A stretch of DNA of 64,000 nt from Nitrincola alkalisediminis (GCF_009821115.1 NZ_VYTY01000006.1:124001-188000); one strand, 5' to 3'; numbered from the stretch's first letter, positions 54,101 to 62,136 are shown. The notes: generated by a model from the letters alone, not told the origin. Translations and numbers: made by a program.

Positions 54101-54792
54101 CCACCATCATTAGAACTGCTGGCTCGAAGTGGATGCTGTTGGTAGGCCATCAGGCCTAAATTTACTCTGTTTTCATAATCTTGAACAAGCCCCCTTGCCA
54201 CACCTCTGATGATTTCAGATTTACTCTCAGGATGAATGCTGCCCGCGATACAATTTGCAGTCAGTCCAGGGTCGCAAGAGGCTGCCACCGAACCATTGAC
54301 GTTTTCAACCATGGTGTTGGAGTTGTCAACAATCAATAGAATATTAGGTTCGACTTGTACGGATGCTTCAAACGGCGTCTGCGATAGGTTCAATCCCGTT
54401 GTGGGAGTGGGGGTGGGAGTTGGAGTTGGAGTTGGAGGCGTTGTTGGTGTGCAATTAGCCAGTGTTCCCGTAACTCTGAAGTCACCTACACATCGAGAAG
54501 TTGTATTGACCGTGTTGCCCGATACACTGTAGCGAGAGGAGGTACAGCGCTGTACATTGTTGATCAGTTCAAGTTGCAAGTTCGGTGAGGAGACAAACTG
54601 AGAAAAAGTATGGGAATCATTGGGAAATAGGAGAGATGTGCTACCAATACGTCGTGTTTCGGATGCAATACAACTATTAGTTTGTGCCTGTGCGTGCGTT
54701 GATCCGAGACTTAAGCCCAGAGCAAACAGTACGACATAAAGCCCTGTTGTTGGCGATAACGTTGAGTGTTTTGCGAAAATATTCATTTTCAA
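51136..54792 (-). CDS. pilY1: PilY1 pilus-tip adhesin with von Willebrand A domain
   Basis: 1218 residues. A Sec signal peptide (to about 37); a small N-terminal domain with cysteines at 41, 83, 101 and 114; a Pro-Thr repeat linker (115-132); a vWA-like domain from about 148 with the metal site D156-N-S158-N-T160; and a C-terminal PilC/PilY1 beta-propeller (about 690-1218). An EF-hand-like calcium loop lies near the end with D1145, N1147, D1149, N1151, D1153 and D1156. In Pseudomonas PilY1 primes pilus assembly, binds calcium and signals surface contact. Start ATG 54792, with ATG two codons later as alternative. Confidence 0.93.
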   Translation of the reverse strand: MKMNIFAKHSTLSPTTGLYVVLFALGLSLGSTHAQAQTNSCIASETRRIGSTSLLFPNDSHTFSQFVSSPNLQLELINNVQRCTSSRYSVSGNTVNTTSRCVGDFRVTGTLANCTPTTPPTPTPTPTPTPTTGLNLSQTPFEASVQVEPNILLIVDNSNTMVENVNGSVAASCDPGLTANCIAGSIHPESKSEIIRGVARGLVQDYENRVNLGLMAYQQHPLRASSSNDGGSISTSIQRWSLFDRIYDVSYSPLDYDASFSGNPWNDTKKRFRIPNPVSAGNFIHFNVRVPGYSSASVADSKQDFCITTESGTNWQNEPFGFNCYSIKTGTSNSLNVTTGGYSSLNGGTSGNLNDSARARGVTNWGQRMVALPYNRTEWVTIGSPGKGYLHIPIAPLDATHKDKILTKIATSPNPNTTASLSTSLPTDPNTALINAGLTPLEGTLYTARDYLQGLTGTSNFGTAQGSGNATALPNSCDNDAAIWLTDGMPSVSQNGTPLGANTTQALADAVAAAASFHSQSGADLYVVGFAMPPTVAADSLTQLANAGNTPEPFLATDASGLNIALRSIFEAILADTQLTSTSAAVSSSRASSSTNVFLSEYTSQNWSGRIRAQNFATQDLAWDSNITYRTAITSTPIYSRNSSTNAAIQLNPNNLTNLSAAQQAALNISPVSNTTDGRAADRIRWLYGQTPTGMRSRNNTEGNLLPMGDIVGSTPNYFGGRQYFGNNILPGTEGSSYSSFANTNRFEAIYVGANDGKLHALNATTGAPLFAYIPSELLLPKSGSDAAQINTLMNPSYTHRYFVNGNTTIRDAYIDGAWKSVLVGTMGAGGKTVFALDVTNPSTFSSSNVLWEFTHADLGYGVNDVAIVRLKSGQWAAVFGNGYNSTNHGSSLFVVNLSDGSLIRKIDAGSGTVNSPNGLAPALTTDWSELNLITNFAYAGDLKGNLWNFDLRNANPANWTARLVFTATDASDAAQPITSRPQIAAHPTDAGKIILLFGTGSYFRVGDNILTGSQTQSLYGIVDTATGMKVNESIEREDLLAQTIAWQGTRTFGAYTYELRQVSNNTPLANTTLYGWYLDLDRNLGERVISTPILPLRGESSRVTFNTLIPLEGNDPVCDPPTRSGFVMTVNPLTGARLQRTIYDLNKDGNFDSGDTLSDHVAQGLSDPYLSGVRFGSGEQSTSILDDGVQTLIDGTGETLDLEDEVSSGRVSWQELR
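54400..54438 (-). repeat. Pro-Thr coding repeat in pilY1
   Basis: Tandem CCA-ACT and CCC-ACN codon pairs (6-base unit) encode PT repeats at residues 119-131 of PilY1. The unit is a multiple of three, so copy-number change would alter linker length without shifting frame. Confidence 0.8.
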
Positions 54793-54821
54793 TTCCTGCG
54801 ACTTAACTGAGGCTAATGGCT

Positions 54822-55310
54822 TCAGAGTAAAAAATTGGATCGTAAAATAACGGTTGTCGATGGCTGATTCGCAACACGAGCCGTTTCGCCACTCCCGCGA
54901 GCGGTAACGGGGAATATTTCAACAAATATTGGATTCGAGTTATCCAGATTGACCCGCTGACGTACCGGTGTGGAAATAACGTAAGCAGGGTTGGCTGACA
55001 AGTTAGGATTGTTTAGTGCAACTGTGACAGCATCAGCTGTCCAGCCCGCCCAGTTGTTGGTGGCAATAGTTGTTAAGGGTGTATTTCGTTCAATAAAGTT
55101 GTTTGCTCTGATCGCTCGTTCACCCGCACGAAGAGCCGCTTCAGTGGCTTGAAAAGCCATGTTGCGATCATGTTGATTGCCTGCCATACGCTCTTGTACG
55201 AGCGTTAACTGGATAGCGGATACGCCTATAATCGAGACAATGACTAGAATAACCAACGAAACGATGAGAGCTGCGCCTCGTTGGCTAGGAAAAAGACTTT
55301 TAGTGCTCAT
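54822..55310 (-). CDS. pilX: Minor type IV pilin PilX
   Basis: 162 residues. Prepilin leader with predicted cut after G12 (PSQRG / AALIVSLVILVIV); position +5 is Val rather than Glu. MAFQATEAALRAGERAI is the PilX-family N-terminal helix signature. It starts with ATG overlapping the pilW stop by four bases and precedes pilY1 by 29 bases, as in P. aeruginosa. Confidence 0.92.
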   Translation of the reverse strand: MSTKSLFPSQRGAALIVSLVILVIVSIIGVSAIQLTLVQERMAGNQHDRNMAFQATEAALRAGERAIRANNFIERNTPLTTIATNNWAGWTADAVTVALNNPNLSANPAYVISTPVRQRVNLDNSNPIFVEIFPVTARGSGETARVANQPSTTVILRSNFLL

Positions 55311-56398
55311 TCTGGATTATTCCTGATAGAAACAGTGCTAGTGAAAAGCTGTCCAAGTCGACCTTCGGGAATGACAACGTTTGTATTACCTATACGAATT
55401 GTTTGATTAACAGGAGAAAGTCCTGTGTCTTGGCTGACGGAGACCAAGCTGATTCGAACCGCTTGAATAGTTCGCCAAGTTGAGTTGCTCCAGTCATCCT
55501 GCTCCCAGTCGTAACGATTAATCGCATTTGCTGCAACGTAGTTGGTGTTGGTGTTATTACCTGCTGGGATACCGTAGAGAACTTGCATTGACTCGACCCC
55601 AGTAATGAGTTCTTCCTGAATGACCTGATCAGTGGCAAAATTATAACGCACAGCCCAGAGCGCTGATGTGTTGGGGTCAATGCTGCTGGTGGCAATTAAA
55701 TACGTGATATGGTGAGCCTGTCCTACTATGCCATCGGTAAAGTCTCTGCCTAATGCAATATTATTTCCTAATAGAAGGTTGTTACCGTTAACAGTGGTTA
55801 AGGCAATTGCACCATAATGACAATCTGATGTTATTAAAAAAGCGGGTTCTGAAGCGGCGATGATCTGCGAGCCGAGCGGAGATGTAATCGTGCCTCCTGA
55901 GTGGTTTTGTACAGGTGCACTGAACGTGCTTCCACGACGTATTGTCACAATGTCGGAGGTAGTATCTACAGCTAGATTTCCGAATAAGGCAGTCACTTTG
56001 CTATCGCCAGACCAAGCATTATTGACAAAACGGTGGCCTTCGATACCCTGTTCAAACTTCTTAACGTATTTTTGTGCATTTGTTTCTCCGCTTGCATTTC
56101 TCGCCAACGTATTGCGCATGAAGCCCGCAGATAATGTGCCTGACGTTGCTTGTTCATGTGTTAACAGCGCACCAGAACAGCCCCATCCACCCGCCATGCG
56201 TAGGTCTTGGCCAATAATGTCCAGTGAAAAGCGCCCATTTTCTTGAACTTGAGATTGGCCTTGGGTCAGGCTGTAGGTTTGTAAGTTACTTAACAAGACC
56301 GAGGTGACGCCAAGAATAATGATTAGCCCCAAAACAAGTGCAATCATGAGTTCTACGAGACTGAAACCTTTCTGTGAAGTGGGCATTGTCTGCTTCAT
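55307..56398 (-). CDS. pilW: Minor type IV pilin PilW
   Basis: 363 residues from ATG at 56398, two bases... one base after the pilV stop (TAATATG); an open frame upstream would prepend non-pilin residues. Leader MKQTMPTSQKG cut after G11 ahead of FSLVELMIALVLG, with glutamate at +5. GRFSLDIIGQDLRMAGGWGCSG is characteristic of PilW. An internal ATG at 56386 is the alternative start. The ribosome binding site is weak, consistent with coupling to pilV. Confidence 0.92.
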   Translation of the reverse strand: MKQTMPTSQKGFSLVELMIALVLGLIIILGVTSVLLSNLQTYSLTQGQSQVQENGRFSLDIIGQDLRMAGGWGCSGALLTHEQATSGTLSAGFMRNTLARNASGETNAQKYVKKFEQGIEGHRFVNNAWSGDSKVTALFGNLAVDTTSDIVTIRRGSTFSAPVQNHSGGTITSPLGSQIIAASEPAFLITSDCHYGAIALTTVNGNNLLLGNNIALGRDFTDGIVGQAHHITYLIATSSIDPNTSALWAVRYNFATDQVIQEELITGVESMQVLYGIPAGNNTNTNYVAANAINRYDWEQDDWSNSTWRTIQAVRISLVSVSQDTGLSPVNQTIRIGNTNVVIPEGRLGQLFTSTVSIRNNPE

Positions 56399-56399
56399 A

Positions 56400-56879
56400 T
56401 TAGATCTCTGTTGTGTAACTAAGGGTTTCGGTTGCATTGCCGCTGCGCGGATCGCTCCAGCGTATATCAATGTTAATAACATTATTGTTGAGAGCTGATC
56501 TTGTCACTCGAGCATTACCCTCAGGTAAAAGACAAAAAACAGAGCGTCGCCACTGAAGTAAGTCTTTAGCAGCGGTGTCTAAATCAAGGTTGTCGACTGT
56601 TCCACAGTCAAGTGCGTTAAACTCTGCAAGGTTTGGAAAACTGTTAATTAAGTAGGTATCCGCCGTCTGCTGAGGAGCTGCACGCATTCTTTCTGCTAAA
56701 TCGGACGCCAACAAGGATGCCTGAGAGCGAACATAAGCATTGTAATTATTTTGCACAGATTTAACTTGTAATCCCGCCAATCCTAAAAGACCAATAGAAA
56801 TCACTACTGTTGCAATTAACACCTCCAGTAGGGTTGCCCCTTTCTGTCGGCGTTGCGAAGGGTTGGTTTGATGTCTCAT
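56400..56879 (-). CDS. pilV: Minor type IV pilin PilV
   Basis: 159 residues from ATG 56879, which overlaps the fimT stop (ATGA); a TTG two codons upstream was passed over. Leader cut predicted after G14 (RRQKG / ATLLEVLIATVVIS), glutamate at +5. AYVRSQASLLASDLAERMRA is the PilV signature after the hydrophobic helix. Tightly packed between fimT and pilW. Confidence 0.92.
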   Translation of the reverse strand: MRHQTNPSQRRQKGATLLEVLIATVVISIGLLGLAGLQVKSVQNNYNAYVRSQASLLASDLAERMRAAPQQTADTYLINSFPNLAEFNALDCGTVDNLDLDTAAKDLLQWRRSVFCLLPEGNARVTRSALNNNVINIDIRWSDPRSGNATETLSYTTEI

Positions 56880-57346
56880 GAGCAATCGAGCTCCCCAAAG
56901 TTAATTCGTCCTGTGGTGCCGGTTTCAATCTCTCGAGTGCATCGACCGACCACCAGATTAAAAGTTTCACTGCTCGACATACCGTTGCTTCTAAACCTCA
57001 CCCCATTGTTAGGACCTGTAAGGGTGTTTGCTCCCGAAGGGGCTTGCCATACACGTATTAAAGTATTATTGGTGGTATCAAGTAGAATCCATCCACTACT
57101 CCAGTCAACGGTTACACTACAGGTCTGCTGGTCTACACTGGGGCATACACGCATTTCTGATCGGGTTTTGATGGCTTCTGAACGAGCAAGCTGCAGCGCC
57201 GAAGTCAGGTCGTTGGTAAGTGCTCTAGCTCGACTTGTTTCTGTAAAACCTTGGAAGCTAGGCACCCCGATCATCAATACAATTGCCAATAAGGCAAGCG
57301 TGATCATGATTTCTATTAGCGTTAAACCAGTTTGATGTCGAAACAT
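56876..57346 (-). CDS. fimT: GspH/FimT-family minor pilin
   Basis: 156 residues from ATG 57346; the open frame continues upstream but without pilin features. Leader MFRHQTG cut before LTLIEIMITLALLAI; the +1 residue is Leu rather than the usual Phe, and +5 is Glu. ARALTNDLTSALQLARSEAIK is typical of GspH/FimU/FimT. The equivalent P. aeruginosa operon starts with fimU, so the protein may be called either. First gene of the minor pilin operon; no clear Shine-Dalgarno sequence. Confidence 0.85.
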   Translation of the reverse strand: MFRHQTGLTLIEIMITLALLAIVLMIGVPSFQGFTETSRARALTNDLTSALQLARSEAIKTRSEMRVCPSVDQQTCSVTVDWSSGWILLDTTNNTLIRVWQAPSGANTLTGPNNGVRFRSNGMSSSETFNLVVGRCTREIETGTTGRINFGELDCS

Positions 57347-57383
57347 TTTGAAAGTAGACCTATAATCGGTTTTCTGTAATATT

Positions 57384-57412
57384 AATTTAGCAAGCGATGA
57401 TCTGTCCGCCAA
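57384..57412 (-). promoter_or_regulatory. Candidate promoter of the fimT-pilE operon
   Basis: On the minus strand, TTGGCG (57412-57407) and TAAATT (57389-57384) with a 17-base spacer, each 4 of 6 to consensus, 38 bases before the fimT start. A weak promoter of this kind would suit activator control. Confidence 0.35.
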
Positions 57413-57442
57413 GCGTCAGTCGATGGAAGGTCAAAATTCTAG

Positions 57443-57451
57443 GATGAACGG
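57443..57451 (-). promoter_or_regulatory. AlgR-box-like site upstream of fimT
   Basis: On the minus strand the sequence CCGTTCATC (57451-57443) matches the AlgR core CCGTTCGTC known from P. aeruginosa algD at 8 of 9 positions. It is just after the algR stop, about 30 bases before the candidate -35 box and 97 before the fimT start. Single short match, so chance is possible. Confidence 0.4.
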
Positions 57452-57454
57452 TAT

Positions 57455-58168
57455 CTAACGCGTTTGAATAGAGTCGCGGACTTTAGTGTAGAGTCGGCGA
57501 CTTACATCTAGCACCTGATCATAACCTATAAGGTGGATAAAGTGCTGATGCTCTTGAGAGCTTAGAGACAGAATGCGTTTTTTTACGACGAGTGTTTTCC
57601 GGTGAATACGCAGTAAGTGCTCGCCGTACTGATCTTCTAGCTGTTTCAGTGACAAGTCGATTAATGCTGCTCCACCTTCAAAAACCATACGTACATATTT
57701 CTCGTCGGCCATAAAAAATAAGACTTGGCTGAGCTGGATGCGACGCGATGCTCCTCCCAGTGTGAAGCTTAACCAAGGGTTTAAGCTTTCCTGCTTTTCT
57801 ATATGTGCTTTGGTGTAAGTGCCTAAACGCGTGAGGGCTTCACTGAGTCGTTCTGCATCGACGGGTTTAACTAAATAGTCTGATGGCCCTACCCGATAGG
57901 CATCGAGTGCATGCTCTGTATAGGCAGTGACAAAAATAATCGCAGGAGGCAGAGCAAGTTCATTGAGCCTTTCGGCAACTTGCAGGCCATTCAGTAATGG
58001 CATTTCTATATCGAGTAAGATTAAATCAGGTTCTAGTGACAGCACCATCTGTATAGCGTCCTCACCATTACTGGCTTCACCTACGCACTCAAATCCCGAG
58101 TGATTGTTCAGAAGTCGTTTGAGCCGAGCTCTAGCAAGGGGTTCATCATCTACTATTAGCGTTCTCAT
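57455..58168 (-). CDS. algR: LytTR-family response regulator AlgR
   Basis: 237 residues. Receiver domain 1-120 with acidic pocket D7-D8, phospho-acceptor D53 (LLLDIEMP), T/S and K of switch and signalling (VTAYTEHALDAYRVGPSDYLVKPVDAE). LytTR DNA-binding domain about 137-237 with EKYVRMVF and RIHRKTLVVKKRI. Close to AlgR of P. aeruginosa, which activates the fimU-pilVWXY1Y2E operon and alginate genes. The start overlaps algZ by 23 bases. Confidence 0.93.
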   Translation of the reverse strand: MRTLIVDDEPLARARLKRLLNNHSGFECVGEASNGEDAIQMVLSLEPDLILLDIEMPLLNGLQVAERLNELALPPAIIFVTAYTEHALDAYRVGPSDYLVKPVDAERLSEALTRLGTYTKAHIEKQESLNPWLSFTLGGASRRIQLSQVLFFMADEKYVRMVFEGGAALIDLSLKQLEDQYGEHLLRIHRKTLVVKKRILSLSSQEHQHFIHLIGYDQVLDVSRRLYTKVRDSIQTR

Positions 58169-59198
58169 GGCTGTTTTCCACGGATAGAGGCAGTGTCAGA
58201 ATAGCTTGATAAGTATCATCATGTCGAACTGTGGTGAGGGTGGATTGCTCCGAGTAGAACAAAGCCAACCGCTTCTGTATGTTCTCAAGCGCAATGCCGT
58301 TGCCACTGGCACTGCGTGCATGTTGAAAAATAGGGTTTTCGACGGTCAGTTGCAGTGTTTGTTCTAGGGCGCACACCTTTATTAGAACACAGCCTCCCTC
58401 CGCTGATGTTTCAATTCCGTGCCTAACTGCATTTTCAACCAGCGGTTGTAGGGTGAGTAGAGGCATTGACACGTTGGGTATATTATCTGGTAGTTGCCAT
58501 TCGACTCGTAGCCTATCGCCGAGTCGCCATTGTTCTAAATTTAGATAGGCTTTTACTAAGCGTATTTCTTCATCTAGGTGTGTTGCTTCCGCAGCGTGCA
58601 TTGCCGCACGGAAAAGGCTGGATAGGTTTAATAATGCTGTCTCGGCTGATTCTGGATCTTGACGTGTAAGCTCAGCGACCGTGTTAAGGCTGTTAAAGAG
58701 AAAATGAGGGCGTATCCGTGCTTGTAAGGCATTCAGTTCGGCTTGTGATTGGGCTTGTATGTACTGGTTGCGCTCGGTGTGCATGACAAAAAACTCAATT
58801 CCGATCATGCCAACAACAATACCAATCAGTAGGTTTTGTAGAGTGAACGCGAACCATGATGTTTCAGATTGCCATTGAATCAGTATGAGCACCCAGTATG
58901 CAAAACCGCTTACGACTGTGGTGTTAATCAGTAAAACCGATAAAGCGATGCTGCACTGAGTGTGGAGTGTTTGTTTATGCAAAGTCTTTGAAAGAAAATG
59001 TAAAATTGCGAGTGAAAGCAGGGCAACCCATTGTATAAATAGAGTACTTAAGCCAAGGCGATACCATCTGTCCTCACTAAGTCCGGGTGCAAGAGCAAGA
59101 AGTATGGCAACAGCCTGCGCAAACACAATGACTCTAATAACAACTTTTACGCTGTTAAGTTTGACTGATGAAGAATACTCTGGATGCTGGTGTGTCAA
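58146..59198 (-). CDS. algZ: Sensor histidine kinase AlgZ/FimS
   Basis: 350 residues. Four membrane helices (about 21-38, 47-69, 83-108, 115-137) and a cytoplasmic LytS-type kinase domain: H165 in RIRPHFLFNSLNTV, then LVENAVRHGIE as N box and NGIALENIQKRL as G-box region. The start is TTG at 59198, directly after an in-frame stop, with GAGG 10 bases upstream; no ATG exists in the N-terminal part. In P. aeruginosa the FimS/AlgZ-AlgR pair is needed for twitching motility. It lies 16 bases after the cyclase gene, on the same strand. Confidence 0.9.
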   Translation of the reverse strand: MTHQHPEYSSSVKLNSVKVVIRVIVFAQAVAILLALAPGLSEDRWYRLGLSTLFIQWVALLSLAILHFLSKTLHKQTLHTQCSIALSVLLINTTVVSGFAYWVLILIQWQSETSWFAFTLQNLLIGIVVGMIGIEFFVMHTERNQYIQAQSQAELNALQARIRPHFLFNSLNTVAELTRQDPESAETALLNLSSLFRAAMHAAEATHLDEEIRLVKAYLNLEQWRLGDRLRVEWQLPDNIPNVSMPLLTLQPLVENAVRHGIETSAEGGCVLIKVCALEQTLQLTVENPIFQHARSASGNGIALENIQKRLALFYSEQSTLTTVRHDDTYQAILTLPLSVENSHENANSR

Positions 59199-59214
59199 TT
59201 AATTTGACCTCGTA

Positions 59215-62136
59215 TTAAAGAGCACAAACCCGATTCCGCCCTTGCTCTTTCGCATGATACAAAGCCGTATCTGCCCTAAGCGTAAGGCTCTTTTGCTTGT
59301 CCCCCAATTGCCATTGGGTCACACCAATACTAACCGTACAGCTTCCGACGTCTGGGAATTGATGATCAGCAATTAACTGTCGAAGCATATCCGCATGTGT
59401 TGTCGCTTCATCCAAGGTCATATCTGGGCAAATAACCATAAATTCTTCTCCTCCCCAGCGCGCAAGTGTTGCGTTGGCTGAGCAATGGCCTTTCAATATC
59501 GAGGCAATGTCGGTTAGTACGGCATCTCCACATAAGTGGCCGTAGGTGTCATTGACTCGCTTAAAAAAGTCGATATCCATCAGCAGAACGGAAAAAATAC
59601 GTCCTGTTTTTTCTGACTCGTCAATCATCTCCTCAAAGGCCTTTTCAAGGCGCATTCGGTTATACAAGCGGGTGAGACGATCGGTGATGGCCAATTGCTC
59701 TAACTGGCGGTTTTTGATTTCAAGTTCTCGTTGCACTTCTAACAGCTGGGTGTTGGCGCGTTGCACTCTAATGTTCAACTTGGCCAGTTTAATGTTCCAG
59801 ATAATGAACGCGATAATAATCAACAATGCAACGACGCCTATCTGCCATATGAGTCGATAGTCGGCAGGCTTGCTGATCGCAATTTGCATCCATCGCTGTT
59901 CAATTTGGGCTTTGGTTTCATCGGTAATGGATAGAAGTGCCTTGTTGAGCAGGTCGAGTAGGAGTTGGTGTTGAGATTGCACGGCAAAGTGAAACTGATA
60001 GGCAATATCCAGTTGTCCACCAATTTTTAAATTGTCTCGACCTGAGCGATTCAGGGTATTGCCCAGTGAAGGTAGGCTATCGATGTATCCAAAGACCTCG
60101 TATTTACGCACGGCATCCAATCCCGCCTCAGTGCTTGGGTAAGAAACCAGTTTCGTGTCGGGAAAGCGTGAGCGGATTAATGCCTCAATTTCACTAAACG
60201 CGAGGACTGCAAAGGTTTGATCTTTAGTTTGATCAAGGTTGTTGATAAAAAATGCATCTTGGCGAGTGGCAATGACAATGGGGGTCTCGTAATAGCTGGA
60301 AGTAGTGGAAACGCTCGGTTGATGACCGTCGATAGAGGGGGCATTTGCAATGAAGTCACATAGATTGTTTTCTAAGGCATCTAAGGCGGCCTGCCAGTGG
60401 GGTTGTCGACTCAGTCGTGTCGTGAGGCCTGCGTTATTCTTTAACACTTCGATAATATCCGCGATCGCGCCATAGTATTGTCCATTCTGATCGATGCGCT
60501 CATAGGGCATGCGTTCACTAATAGCGCAGATTCTTAAGGCAGGTATCTGATCAAGCCATTCAAGTTCTTCACGAGTTAAATGAACATGGTGGGCTGAGGC
60601 ATGGGTACGTGAAATCCAACGCTCTTGCAGCTCTCTTTTCTCTTGTTCTGTTAAAGCATCCATTGACTTTTGAAGAAGGGTTTTCAGCATAGGCTCATCT
60701 TTGCGTACCCCAATGTGTAGAGGGATCGGGCGCCCAAAGCGGGTATCTTGTAAGCTATTTGAACGTAAATCAGGAATGCCATATTTTGTTGACAGATGGT
60801 TGGCAACACTGAGTAGCTCTAAGGTCGCGTCGGCTTCTTGTGTACTGACGAGAATGAGCGCTGCGATGCTGTCCTCGGTTGGGATGACCTGAATGTCAGG
60901 TTGGTTTTTGAAAAACTCATAGTTGTAAAACGCATCTGGAAGCGCCAGTGTTTTGCCGATGAAGTCCTCGGGACGTTGAATGGGGAGGTGATCTTTATGC
61001 TGATAAACCGCCTGAGCGAGGCGAATGTAAGGACCTGTAAATTCCATGATTTCTTGGCGGGATTCGTTGGGCGCAATGTTCATCATGACGTCAAGTTCAC
61101 CCTGAGCCATCATTTGCATGAAATCGCTCCAGGTATGGCCAGATACAGGTTCAACGTCCAAACCCACGCGTGCAGCCAGTAAGCGAATTAAGTCGATGGA
61201 GTGTCCTGTAGGAAAGCCGTTTTCATTGTAGTTGTATGGCTCGAAGCTGGCTTCGTTTTGGACACGAATAACGGGGTTTTGTCGGACGTACTCACGTTCC
61301 TCAGGCGTCAGCGCCAAGGTTTGTTGTTTGATGCGCTCTAAGGTCACAACATCGGTCCAACGTTGTGTGAGCTGTCGCCATTCATCGGGTGTGATGGCAT
61401 CCATTGCCTTTTGGAGGATGTCGTGAATTATCACCAGTTCGGGTTGTACGCCAAAACGTAAATCTTCTCGACCTACGCCGCCAATGCGGAACTCACCTGC
61501 TACTCGAATATTGGTTAATGCATGACGAGTGGCATAGTGTTGGGCTGAAGTTAAATTTTGAATGGATGCGTCAATGGAGCCAAAGGCCACGGCTTTGATC
61601 AGGTGTTCATAGTCTGGAAATTCTACGACTTCAATACCAGGCAAGGCCTGTAATAAATCCAAGTAAAAAATATTGTTGAGCACACCTACTCGTTTGCCCG
61701 AAAAATCCTCAAGACCGCGGTAGCCCCCAAAATCGGCCCGCGTGAAAATAACGGTTGGTATCTCAAAATACGGGGTGGTGAATAATGAAAAGTGAGCACG
61801 ATTCGGGCGATAGGAAATATCGGCAATGGCATCTACTTGCTTTTCTTCAAGCTTACGAAGGTTGTTGGCCCATTCGTCAATTTCGATCTTGAATTGAATA
61901 TCGGCTTTGTTTTCGAGGAGTTGTACAAGGTCGGCAACTAGGCCTGTGTGTTGTCCATTTTCAACAAACGAAAAGGGGATGAAGTCATACATTACGGCTA
62001 ATGAGATAGGACCATGCTTATCAATAAACGCTCGCTCTTCTGTGTTTAGCAAACTTGCATGTACATGGAAGGCTAGCGTAGTGAATACGAGCAACAGAGC
62101 TAATAAAGGCTTGAGTAAAAAAGAGCATTTGTCCAT
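59215..62136 (-). CDS. Diguanylate cyclase with three tandem periplasmic solute-binding domains
   Basis: 973 residues. Signal peptide 1-27; three Venus-flytrap (SBP_bac_3) domains at about 30-266, 274-507 and 519-750, each opening with an L-N/T-x-E-E motif and NG-x3-G-x3-D-L/I; a membrane helix 762-781; a coiled coil about 785-815; and a GGDEF domain 817-973 with active-site GGEEF at 895-899 and MDIDFFKRVNDTYGH before it. The inhibitory RxxD site is missing (SANA at 886-889), so product feedback is not expected. It presumably binds small ligands such as amino acids and makes c-di-GMP. ATG 62136 has no clear ribosome binding site. It may be co-transcribed with algZ-algR. Confidence 0.92.
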   Translation of the reverse strand: MDKCSFLLKPLLALLLVFTTLAFHVHASLLNTEERAFIDKHGPISLAVMYDFIPFSFVENGQHTGLVADLVQLLENKADIQFKIEIDEWANNLRKLEEKQVDAIADISYRPNRAHFSLFTTPYFEIPTVIFTRADFGGYRGLEDFSGKRVGVLNNIFYLDLLQALPGIEVVEFPDYEHLIKAVAFGSIDASIQNLTSAQHYATRHALTNIRVAGEFRIGGVGREDLRFGVQPELVIIHDILQKAMDAITPDEWRQLTQRWTDVVTLERIKQQTLALTPEEREYVRQNPVIRVQNEASFEPYNYNENGFPTGHSIDLIRLLAARVGLDVEPVSGHTWSDFMQMMAQGELDVMMNIAPNESRQEIMEFTGPYIRLAQAVYQHKDHLPIQRPEDFIGKTLALPDAFYNYEFFKNQPDIQVIPTEDSIAALILVSTQEADATLELLSVANHLSTKYGIPDLRSNSLQDTRFGRPIPLHIGVRKDEPMLKTLLQKSMDALTEQEKRELQERWISRTHASAHHVHLTREELEWLDQIPALRICAISERMPYERIDQNGQYYGAIADIIEVLKNNAGLTTRLSRQPHWQAALDALENNLCDFIANAPSIDGHQPSVSTTSSYYETPIVIATRQDAFFINNLDQTKDQTFAVLAFSEIEALIRSRFPDTKLVSYPSTEAGLDAVRKYEVFGYIDSLPSLGNTLNRSGRDNLKIGGQLDIAYQFHFAVQSQHQLLLDLLNKALLSITDETKAQIEQRWMQIAISKPADYRLIWQIGVVALLIIIAFIIWNIKLAKLNIRVQRANTQLLEVQRELEIKNRQLEQLAITDRLTRLYNRMRLEKAFEEMIDESEKTGRIFSVLLMDIDFFKRVNDTYGHLCGDAVLTDIASILKGHCSANATLARWGGEEFMVICPDMTLDEATTHADMLRQLIADHQFPDVGSCTVSIGVTQWQLGDKQKSLTLRADTALYHAKEQGRNRVCAL

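Noticed and set aside
54400..54438. Short tandem repeats as a possible CRISPR or mobile-element trace
   Set aside because: The 6-base units lie in frame inside pilY1 and encode a Pro-Thr linker; there are no spacers or flanking repeats.
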